A stretch of DNA of 34,827 bases from Spirosoma sp. (GTDB lineage: Bacteria; Bacteroidota; Bacteroidia; Cytophagales; Spirosomataceae): NCBI GenBank assembly GCA_014377625.1, contig JACMPG010000245.1:1-34827 (forward strand), given 5' to 3'. This document shows, in pieces, positions 1 through 6,527 of the stretch. Both the position numbers and the translations under genes were made by a program. The notes under the pieces were generated by a model. The model was given only the letters and a program-made list of their open reading frames with translations. It was not told the origin of the DNA and did not search any database. Position 1 is the first letter of the stretch; every line of letters starts with the position of its first letter.

Positions 1-1083
1 CCCGACCGGGGGTACTGTTTTCTAACACTGGTAGAACGTGAGGGCAGTGAAAATCTGGCCAAACTCGAAGCCTGCATCTGGCGACGAAATCACCATACGA
101 TACGTGATTTTGAAGAGGCAACGGGTACTGCCTTTGGCCGAAATGTGAAGCTGCTGTTACAGGTGTCGGTCAGTTTCAGCCCTACCTACGGGTTACGGCT
201 TGAGATTCTCAAAATAGATCCCTCGTACACACTTGGGAACTTGGAGCGCGAACGGCAAACCGTGCTGGACACGCTCGTGCGCGACCATCCTGATCTGGTC
301 TGGCTGGAGGGTGGGCAATATATTACGGCTAACCAATTACTACCCCGCCCGGCGGTTATGCAGCGGATCGCACTCATTACCGCCCCCAACTCCGACGGCT
401 GGCGCGACTTCCGGCATGAGCTGGCGCAAAATCCGTTCGGCTATGCGTTTGTGGTGGATGAGTTTCTGTCGCAGGTGCAGGGTAAGGGTGCCGAGCAGGA
501 CATTTGCGGGCAGCTGGAAACGATTCGACGGAGCAACGTACCATATGATGCCGTGGTGCTGGTGCGTGGGGGTGGATCGCAGCTGGATTTTGGCTCGTTC
601 GATAGCTTTCTGATGGGCCATGCCGTAGCGGGTTTTCCCATACCGATTCTGGCGGGTATTGGCCACGAACGCAACGTCAGCATTACTGACCTGATGTGTC
701 ACCAAAGCGTAAAGACACCCACCAAAGCCGCGGCCTTTCTGGTTGAACACAATCGGCAATTTGAGGAAAGTTGCCTGCGTCTGCGTGATCGGCTGGGGGA
801 GGCAGCCCGCAACGCCCTGCAAACAGCCCGCGAGCAACTCGATATCAGCACTGACCGGCTTCGATTCGTATCGCAGAATTTCCTGCGCGACCGCCACACC
901 GAACTGACCGAAAAAACTGTAACGATTCGCCACCTCGATCCGGTCAACATACTCCGGCGTGGCTATGCTCTATTGCTGCGCAATGACCGTATCGTTACCA
1001 AAGCGAAGAGTGTCCATCTAAACGAGAATTTACAGGTTCAGCTTCACGATGGAACTATCACCACTAAAGTTATAGAGTTGTAG
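1..1083 (+). CDS. xseA: Exodeoxyribonuclease VII large subunit, 5'-truncated by window edge
   Basis: The frame is open from the first base, so the gene starts before the window. The GTG at 145 is internal, because the codons before it encode an N-terminal OB-fold-like stretch (CFLTLVERE...AKLEACIW). Family hallmarks follow: VLVRGGGSQLDFGSF around 542-601 and the GHERNVSITDL...TPTKAAAFLV segment around 661-745, then a long charged helical region typical of the XseA C-terminus. The enzyme degrades single-stranded DNA to oligonucleotides in the cytoplasm as a complex with several XseB subunits. The stop lies 3 bp before xseB, so the two are co-transcribed. Identity is secure; the missing N-terminus is the only defect. 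Confidence 0.95.
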   Translation, partial: PDRGYCFLTLVEREGSENLAKLEACIWRRNHHTIRDFEEATGTAFGRNVKLLLQVSVSFSPTYGLRLEILKIDPSYTLGNLERERQTVLDTLVRDHPDLVWLEGGQYITANQLLPRPAVMQRIALITAPNSDGWRDFRHELAQNPFGYAFVVDEFLSQVQGKGAEQDICGQLETIRRSNVPYDAVVLVRGGGSQLDFGSFDSFLMGHAVAGFPIPILAGIGHERNVSITDLMCHQSVKTPTKAAAFLVEHNRQFEESCLRLRDRLGEAARNALQTAREQLDISTDRLRFVSQNFLRDRHTELTEKTVTIRHLDPVNILRRGYALLLRNDRIVTKAKSVHLNENLQVQLHDGTITTKVIEL

Positions 1084-1086
1084 AAA

Positions 1087-1275
1087 ATGACTTACCATGA
1101 TGCTTACGACCAGCTTACGGGTCTGGTTGATGAAATTGAGAATGACGAAGTGCCGCTCGACGAGTTACCCGCCAAAATAAAACTGGCGGGGCAGTTGATT
1201 GCCTTTTGTCAGGATCGGCTGCGTTCCGTCGAAACCGAGTATCAGGAAGCGATTGAGCGAATTCCCAGGCGGTAA
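1087..1275 (+). CDS. xseB: Exodeoxyribonuclease VII small subunit
   Basis: This 62-residue acidic helical protein lies 3 bp after xseA. It has the small-subunit pattern: an N-terminal YDQLTGLVDEIENDEVPLDEL helix (first Tyr near residue 7), a central hydrophobic KIKLAGQLIAFC helix, and a C-terminal RLRSVETEYQEAI helix. The length is slightly short of the 65-80 residues usual for the family but covers its core coiled coil. It binds XseA to form the processive nuclease. Position directly after xseA is the main support beyond motif similarity. Confidence 0.92.
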   Translation: MTYHDAYDQLTGLVDEIENDEVPLDELPAKIKLAGQLIAFCQDRLRSVETEYQEAIERIPRR

Positions 1276-1324
1276 TGCCCGAAGTTTATCCGTCCATAGC
1301 CTGTGACCTTTGCCATCACTTGCT

Positions 1325-1332
1325 TACTTTTG
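1325..1332 (+). promoter_or_regulatory. Candidate Bacteroidota -7 box for the OmpA-like gene
   Basis: TACTTTTG fits the TAnnTTTG consensus of Bacteroidota primary-sigma promoters. TGTG, 19 nt upstream, is a weak -33 element. The predicted start near 1339 leaves a leader of about 85 nt before the ATG at 1427. The rest of the 1276-1426 gap shows nothing else I can name. Confidence 0.45.
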
Positions 1333-1426
1333 ACTAATTCAATCAGCCAGACCGTCCATCTGCTGCCGTTGTTTCAATTTACTGGTGCGCATATAATCCT
1401 TCTTGCCCCATCGAGATATCCTCTCT

Positions 1427-2761
1427 ATGACTTTATTTAACGAATTTGCCCTCATTCTTACCCCCGACGTCCTGTCGCGGATTGCTGCCTACATAGACGA
1501 GCCGACCGAAAAAACGAGCCGGGCTACAGACGCTCTCATCTATACCATTGTGGGTGGGCTGATGAAACGTACGACTACCGAAATAGGCGTTAATCAACTC
1601 TATAAGTACCTTCAGAAAGGGAACTACACAGGTAGCGTAACCGATAATCTGGAAGGAGTCCTGCGCGACCCGGCGCATACCAATACGCTCATTACCCAGG
1701 GTAACGATGTGATCAGTCATCTGCTGCCCGCCATGAAAAGTTCTATTGCCAGTATGGTGTCTGGCTATGCGGGCGTCCGTAACTCGTCGGCTATTTCGCT
1801 GCTGGGCTTAACCACGACCATTGTTCTGCACGTGCTGGGTAAGCATACCCGTGAACGCAAATTAGATGCCAACGGAGTGGCCTCGCTGCTCTTTGCCGAA
1901 CGGGATGCACTCGTAACGGCCGTACCCGATGAGTTGATGCCAACACTCATCGAAAAAATTGGCCTGCAACAGGTAGTAGCGGGTGTGGCCGGGCCTGCCC
2001 GCCGACCCGACGGCGAGTCAGCTCGCACGACCGATACGGTGATGCGTCCGCCCGTTACGTATGAACTGACCGATGCCGAACAGGATGATAACGGATCGCT
2101 GGCCAAGTGGGGTATTGGTGCGTTGATCGCCCTGCTGATTGGTATCGGCGGCTATTACGTCTATCAGAACACACAGGAACATGCCGGTGAAGAACCAGCG
2201 GCCACCGAAATCAGCACCCTCGGCGACTCCATACAAACCGCCGACACGGTGGCCCGCTCGCTGGCGGTACCCGTCGATACCAGCAAACAGATACGTGCCG
2301 CTCCGGCCACCGCAGCCACTACCGCCACCGGCATGGCCGTGGGAGCACCGCCCACGCCAGTACCCAACGGGTTGAGTCTGCAGCTTACGCCCTATCTCGC
2401 TAACCCAACTCTGCCTAAGGGGCGCGTATTTCCGTTGTCGGGCGTAGCGTTTTTGCCGGGTTCGTTATCTATGACGGCAGGATCGCAGGCAGCTATCAAC
2501 GAACTGGTAACGGTACTCAAAACGAACCCGGTCTTGCAGATTCAGCTTATTGGCTTCGCGACTGATGGTTCTGCCGGACTGCCTAATAAAACCCTGTCGT
2601 TTAAGCGGGTAAACGTAGTGAAGCAGCAGATTGTATCGGCAGGTATCGACTACCTGCGCGTCGATGCTATTGGGCGCGGCACGGGTATCAGTCCGAAGGC
2701 GATTCCGGGTACGGTAACTCCCGTCCCGACCAAGATTGAATTCAAAGTCGTTGTCAAGTAA
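1427..2761 (+). CDS. DUF937 / OmpA-C domain membrane protein
   Basis: This is a 444-residue protein. I chose the ATG at 1427 over an in-frame TTG at 1403 because MTLFNEF is the natural start of the DUF937 helical domain (about residues 5-180). A low-complexity linker and a single membrane helix (WGIGALIALLIGIGGYYVY, about 228-246) follow, then an Ala/Thr/Pro-rich spacer. The C-terminal OmpA-like domain (about 325-440) contains FLPGSLSMTAGSQAAINELV and a FKRVNVVKQQIV helix. OmpA-C domains bind peptidoglycan, so the predicted topology is an inner-membrane anchor with a periplasmic wall-binding domain. The usual NxxLSxxRA signature is altered (NKTLSFKRV), so wall binding is likely but unproven. 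DUF937 function is unknown. Confidence 0.85.
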   Translation: MTLFNEFALILTPDVLSRIAAYIDEPTEKTSRATDALIYTIVGGLMKRTTTEIGVNQLYKYLQKGNYTGSVTDNLEGVLRDPAHTNTLITQGNDVISHLLPAMKSSIASMVSGYAGVRNSSAISLLGLTTTIVLHVLGKHTRERKLDANGVASLLFAERDALVTAVPDELMPTLIEKIGLQQVVAGVAGPARRPDGESARTTDTVMRPPVTYELTDAEQDDNGSLAKWGIGALIALLIGIGGYYVYQNTQEHAGEEPAATEISTLGDSIQTADTVARSLAVPVDTSKQIRAAPATAATTATGMAVGAPPTPVPNGLSLQLTPYLANPTLPKGRVFPLSGVAFLPGSLSMTAGSQAAINELVTVLKTNPVLQIQLIGFATDGSAGLPNKTLSFKRVNVVKQQIVSAGIDYLRVDAIGRGTGISPKAIPGTVTPVPTKIEFKVVVK

Positions 2762-2820
2762 AGAGGACTGTCGTACCCGATAGGAAACGCAGCAAATCAA
2801 ACATCTTGCGGTGTGTGGGG

Positions 2821-2846
2821 TTGAGTTAAGAGTCAAATTAACTCAA
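2821..2846. promoter_or_regulatory. 9-bp perfect palindrome just upstream of an SDR gene
   Basis: Arms ttgagttaa (2821-2829) and ttaactcaa (2838-2846) are perfect reverse complements separated by 8 nt. The site ends 5 bp before the ATG at 2852. It could be an operator or an RNA hairpin masking the start codon. No U-tract follows, so it is not a canonical terminator for the gene before it. Confidence 0.45.
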
Positions 2847-2851
2847 TTACT

Positions 2852-3910
2852 ATGAAAACCGAAGCAGGAAAAACAGCCCTTATCACGGGCGCGTCGAGTG
2901 GTATTGGTCGTGAACTGGCCACCTTATTCGCCAAAGATGGCTATAATCTCGTTCTGGTAGCCCGCAGCGGAGAGCGGCTCAACGACCTCGCCGATAAATT
3001 CAAACAGCAGTTCGGCACGTCTGAAATCACCGTCATTGAAAAAGACCTGTCTGACCCGGACGCTCCGCGGCAGGTGTACAATGAGGTAACGGGCAAGAAC
3101 ATCACCGTCAATGTACTGGTCAACAACGCTGGTTTTGGCGAGTACGGTAAGTTTGCCACCGAAACTGATTTGCAGAAAGAGCTGAACGTTATTCAGGTCA
3201 ACCTGACAGCACTGGTATATCTGACCAAGCTGTTCTCCAAAGACATGGTGGCCCGTAACGAAGGTAAAATCCTGATGCTGGGGTCTATTGCGTCCATTAT
3301 GCCTAACCCCATGATGGCCGTTTATGGCGCGACCAAAGCGTTTATCTACTCGTTTTCCGAAGCTCTTCGCAACGAGGTAAAAGACACCGACGTTACCGTT
3401 ACGGTACTCATGCCACCCGCTACCGACACCGATTTCTTCAACAAAGCCGGTGCTATGAACACCGTGGCGCAGCAGGAAGCTCATAAAACTGACCCCGCCG
3501 ACGTAGCTAAAGCTGGATACGATGCCCTGATGAAGGGCAAAGATAAAGTTGTGGCCGGTTTCCAGACCAAAATCCAAGCCGTTGCTTCGCGCGTGCTGCC
3601 CGATTCTGTCGTGACCAGTAATGTTCGCGCCCAGATGAAGCCACAGGGACAGGCCGACGAAGATAGTAACACCGGGCTGTGGCTGACCATTGGCGCGGCT
3701 GCGTTCATCGCGGCTGGTCTGGTTATAGCCCTCACCCACAAAAATGCCGGTCCGCTCGACAAGGCCCGATACGCCTACAAAAAAGGCAAGGCCAAATACA
3801 AAGTCGGCAAAGCGAAACGGAAGGCCGAACGCGCCATTGATACCGTAACCGACGAAATCGCCAGCGTGTATCACGATGTAGAAGCAAAAGCAGAGGAAGT
3901 GCTGGCGTAG
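2852..3910 (+). CDS. Short-chain dehydrogenase/reductase with C-terminal membrane helix
   Basis: This 352-residue protein has a complete classical SDR core. The cofactor motif TGASSGIG is at residues 12-19, NNAG at 91-94, the catalytic Ser at 145 (LMLGSIAS), and YGATK gives Tyr158 and Lys162. The family reduces carbonyls or oxidises alcohols with NAD(P)H; the substrate is not evident. The core ends near residue 250. An acidic linker, a membrane helix (about 276-295) and a Lys-rich, likely cytoplasmic tail of about 55 residues (KKGKAKYKVGKAKRK) follow. That extension is unusual for classical SDRs and suggests a membrane-anchored enzyme acting on a lipid-like substrate (inference). A paralogue of identical length lies at 4722-5780. 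Confidence 0.9.
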   Translation: MKTEAGKTALITGASSGIGRELATLFAKDGYNLVLVARSGERLNDLADKFKQQFGTSEITVIEKDLSDPDAPRQVYNEVTGKNITVNVLVNNAGFGEYGKFATETDLQKELNVIQVNLTALVYLTKLFSKDMVARNEGKILMLGSIASIMPNPMMAVYGATKAFIYSFSEALRNEVKDTDVTVTVLMPPATDTDFFNKAGAMNTVAQQEAHKTDPADVAKAGYDALMKGKDKVVAGFQTKIQAVASRVLPDSVVTSNVRAQMKPQGQADEDSNTGLWLTIGAAAFIAAGLVIALTHKNAGPLDKARYAYKKGKAKYKVGKAKRKAERAIDTVTDEIASVYHDVEAKAEEVLA

Positions 3911-4017
3911 GTCGGTCAGGAGTGACCAACCAGTCGCGAAGCGACTAACGCGGCAACTGAAGCTAAGTAACTACTGTGTTAGCCGCTTCGCGGCTGGTCG
4001 GTCAGGAGTGACCAACC
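3910..4017. repeat. Compound palindromic repeat between convergent genes
   Basis: A 22-bp near-palindrome (ggtcggtca-gga-gtgaccaacc) occurs twice in direct orientation, at 3910-3931 and 3996-4017. Directly inside it is an inverted pair, agtcgcgaagcgactaa (3932-3948) and ttagccgcttcgcggct (3979-3995), matching at 15 of 17 positions when one is reverse-complemented, around a 30-nt centre. The element fills the whole gap between two convergent genes and touches both stop codons. It resembles a REP-like dispersed element and could act as a bidirectional terminator. Confidence 0.75.
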
Positions 4018-4568
4018 TACTTCCGCCCCGGAAACTTCCCAAACGCTTTCGCTACGGCGTCGTTGACGGTTTGCTGGGAGAAGCCGTTTTTTAAAACACT
4101 GGCCACGGCTACGTCCCAGATAAGATCGTTGCGTTTGGCGTCGATAATGTGCAGGTTAATAGTGCCTTCGTCATACGTACCCACCGGCACTTCCTGACTT
4201 TGCCAGTGATACCGGCGTTGGCCAATGTACAGGGGGGCCTCGCGGATGTTGGTAGTCCGGGTTTGTGTTTGCTCCTTCATTACCGCGCCGATATTGACCA
4301 GCAAATCGGGCCGGTCGGTGGTGCCGTAGCTGGGCGTTTGTTGGTAGCCCCGGCTGGTGAGTTCGGCCGTTACGGCCCGCTTCAGTTCGTCCATCGCGGC
4401 CTGGTATGTCGTGCCGGGCAGGGGGGCAATGCGGGCCGTATCCACGAACGAGTACGTCTTGTAGGCCGACCAGTTTGCGGCCCGGTCGGCTTCGTTCTGG
4501 AGAATACGGTACGGTGAACAGGCGGCAATGCCAACAATAAGGGATAGAGCGATAATCAGGGTTTTCAT
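4017..4568 (-). CDS. DUF4136 family lipoprotein
   Basis: This is a 183-residue exported protein. The N-terminus MKTLIIALSLIVGIAAC is a lipoprotein signal with a lipobox ending at Cys17. The body fits DUF4136: NWSAYKTYSFVDTARI near the N-terminus, then KRAVTAELTSRGY, RPDLLVNIGA, and a C-terminal GTINLHIIDAKRNDLIWDVAV segment. The molecular role of DUF4136 proteins is not established. It is a single gene transcribed leftward between the two SDR paralogues, which run the other way. Its 5' region carries a good TAnnTTTG promoter. Confidence 0.88.
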   Translation of the reverse strand: MKTLIIALSLIVGIAACSPYRILQNEADRAANWSAYKTYSFVDTARIAPLPGTTYQAAMDELKRAVTAELTSRGYQQTPSYGTTDRPDLLVNIGAVMKEQTQTRTTNIREAPLYIGQRRYHWQSQEVPVGTYDEGTINLHIIDAKRNDLIWDVAVASVLKNGFSQQTVNDAVAKAFGKFPGRK

Positions 4569-4626
4569 AACGAAGGCATTTTTGTTGATAGAACAAAAAT
4601 CAACTCCATTTGTGCTGATAGCCCAA

Positions 4627-4660
4627 CAAACGTATGGCGCCGGAACCGGGTAAATCCAAA
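4627..4660 (-). promoter_or_regulatory. Candidate promoter of the DUF4136 lipoprotein gene
   Basis: On the minus strand TTTG (4657-4660) is followed after 22 nt by TACGTTTG (4634-4627), a full match to TAnnTTTG. The predicted transcript starts about 52 nt before the ATG at 4568. The remainder of the 4569-4721 divergent gap holds no clear promoter for the rightward SDR gene. Confidence 0.5.
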
Positions 4661-4721
4661 CAACTTGGGGTGGGGTGGGTTCTTTACTCAGACAAAGTCA
4701 GTTCACTAACTACACAATACC

Positions 4722-5780
4722 ATGCAGACAGGAACGGGAAAAACCGCTCTCATTACCGGTGCTTCCAGTGGCATTGGTCAGGAACTCGCCAAACTCTTTG
4801 CTCAGGATGGCTACAACCTCATATTGGTAGGCCGCAGCGAAGATAAACTCGACCGATTATCCGAAGTATTCAAAGCCAATTACGGCACACAGTACATTAC
4901 TATTATCAATAAGGACCTCTCCAAAGAAGACATAGCCATTGAACTGTACGATGAAGTGAAGGCCAAAGGCATTCAGGTCGATGTACTGGTGAACGATGCG
5001 GGTGTGAGTACCTACGGCAAGTTTGCCACCGAAACCAATTGGGAGCGCGAAAGGGAACTGGTACATCTCAACATCCTGACGACTACGCTGATGACCAAGT
5101 TGTTTCTGAAGGATATGGTGGAACGTAACGACGGTAAAATCCTGCAACTGGCATCGCTGGTGGCCATTACACCGTTTCCGCTCATGGCTGTGTATGCCGC
5201 CACGAAGGCGTATATCTGGAACCTGACGCAGTCGCTCAACAACGAACTCAAAGGCACCAACGTAACCATTACTGCCCTGATGCCCAATGCGACGGATACC
5301 AACTTCTTCCGCGAAGCCGGCGCCCCCGAACTTATTGTAGAAGACATGACTGACAAACCCGATATGGTAGCCCGCGACGGCTACAGAGCATTGATGCGGG
5401 GCGAAGCTAAAGTGGTGCCGGGCGGTTTCGTGAACAAAGCGCAGGAAGTGATGGCCTACCTGACCCCGCAGGAAGGGTTGGCTGCTATGATGCGTAAGTT
5501 GCTCACACCCAAATATGATGAAGATGGCGAGGAAGAAACCTCACCCTGGGCTATTGGCCTGGGCATTGCCGTAGCGGCAGTGGCCGGTTACGCGCTGGTC
5601 CGGTTCCTGAACCATGTCAGCCCCGAAGACAAAGCTCGCTTTAGAGCGCAGGTTGCAGATTTTGGGGACTCCATTGCCAACTCCACTACCAATGCCCTAT
5701 CGTCGGTAGCCCACTCGGTAGCCGGTGAATACCTCGGCCTCAAAGCCGACGTAGAGGGCGCGGAAGAGGAGTTGGCGTAA
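4722..5780 (+). CDS. Short-chain dehydrogenase/reductase paralogue with C-terminal membrane helix
   Basis: This 352-residue paralogue of the 2852-3910 protein aligns without gaps through the core. TGASSGIG is at 12-19, Ser145 in LQLASLVA, and Tyr158/Lys162 in YAATK. The structural NNAG motif is NDAG here (91-94), an uncommon change in a motif that supports the active site. A membrane helix (about WAIGLGIAVAAVAGYALV, 276-293) and a helical tail follow, as in the paralogue, but the Lys-rich stretch is absent, so the tails have diverged. An ancient tandem duplication later separated by the inverted DUF4136 gene is the simplest history. Substrate unknown. Confidence 0.89.
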   Translation: MQTGTGKTALITGASSGIGQELAKLFAQDGYNLILVGRSEDKLDRLSEVFKANYGTQYITIINKDLSKEDIAIELYDEVKAKGIQVDVLVNDAGVSTYGKFATETNWERERELVHLNILTTTLMTKLFLKDMVERNDGKILQLASLVAITPFPLMAVYAATKAYIWNLTQSLNNELKGTNVTITALMPNATDTNFFREAGAPELIVEDMTDKPDMVARDGYRALMRGEAKVVPGGFVNKAQEVMAYLTPQEGLAAMMRKLLTPKYDEDGEEETSPWAIGLGIAVAAVAGYALVRFLNHVSPEDKARFRAQVADFGDSIANSTTNALSSVAHSVAGEYLGLKADVEGAEEELA

Positions 5781-5788
5781 TTAACTCT

Positions 5789-5883
5789 TAACACAGAGGG
5801 ACAGAGATTTCACGGAGAACACAGAGTTTTTTTAATCGAAATTCTCTCTGTATTCTCCGCGAAATCTCTGTCCCTCTGTGTTA
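5789..5883. repeat. 38-bp inverted repeat (MITE-like stem-loop)
   Basis: The left arm 5789-5826 and right arm 5846-5883 are reverse complements at 36 of 38 positions, with a 19-nt T-rich loop. The arm begins taacacagagggacagag. It fills the gap before the phosphoglycerate mutase ATG at 5900. A fragment, ctctgtgttag, recurs just after that gene at 6511-6521, suggesting a dispersed element. As RNA the stem would be very stable and may terminate or insulate transcription. Confidence 0.85.
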
Positions 5884-5899
5884 GAAAACTCTCTCTACC

Positions 5900-6499
5900 A
5901 TGTCACTCCTCGTTATTGTTCGCCACGGTCAGTCGCAGTGGAACCTCGAAAACCGGTTCACCGGCCAAACTGACCAGCCCCTGACTGATCTCGGCAAACA
6001 CGAAGCCCGCGAAGCCGGAACGCTGCTCAAAAATGACCATTTCGATATTGGTTTTACGTCGGTACTGCAGCGGGCCATTGAAACGATGGACATCATTCTG
6101 CACGAAACCGGACAGACCGATTTGCCCATGGAGCGCAGTGCGGCTCTGAATGAGCGTATGTACGGCGATTTGCAGGGGATGAACAAAGCCGAAGCCGCTC
6201 TGCGGTTTGGCGAGGAGCAGGTCTATCGCTGGCGTCGCGGTTACGCCGACTGCCCCCCCGGTGGCGAAAGTCTGGCCGATACCCACGCCCGCGTCATTCC
6301 GTATTTTAACGACCACATTCTCCCGCGCTTACAGGCCGCCGAAAACGTCCTGATTGTGGCCCACGGCAACAGTTTGCGGGCATTGATGATGGAACTCGAA
6401 CACATTGGCCCCGAAGACATCGAAAAAAAGGAAATAGCTACCGGCATCCCCCGGCAGTACCGCTTCGACAAGGGAGAGTTTACGCTCCTGCCGAAGTGA
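5900..6499 (+). CDS. gpmA: 2,3-bisphosphoglycerate-dependent phosphoglycerate mutase
   Basis: This 199-residue histidine-phosphatase-superfamily enzyme carries the phospho-histidine motif VRHGQS (His9), the substrate loop NRFTGQTDQPLTDLG, the LNERMYGDLQG segment with the catalytic acid, CPPGGESLADT, and the second active-site His in VAHGNSLRAL. These are the conserved elements of dPGM, which interconverts 3- and 2-phosphoglycerate in glycolysis. It is shorter than the approximately 250-residue E. coli form, matching the compact class seen in many bacteria. The gene stands alone between a stem-loop repeat and a convergent receptor gene 28 bp away. Confidence 0.93.
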   Translation: MSLLVIVRHGQSQWNLENRFTGQTDQPLTDLGKHEAREAGTLLKNDHFDIGFTSVLQRAIETMDIILHETGQTDLPMERSAALNERMYGDLQGMNKAEAALRFGEEQVYRWRRGYADCPPGGESLADTHARVIPYFNDHILPRLQAAENVLIVAHGNSLRALMMELEHIGPEDIEKKEIATGIPRQYRFDKGEFTLLPK

Positions 6500-6527
6500 A
6501 TCCTCCGTTTCTCTGTGTTAGGAAAAA

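Noticed and set aside
145-1083. A complete 312-residue gene starting at GTG 145
   Set aside because: Codons 1-144 are open and encode the family's N-terminal domain, so this is an internal codon of a truncated xseA.
2924-3874. A 316-codon minus-strand open frame
   Set aside because: It mirrors the SDR gene, which has all catalytic motifs.
3910-4017. Short CRISPR array
   Set aside because: There are only two repeat copies, each itself palindromic, with an inverted pair as the middle; no cas genes are in the window.
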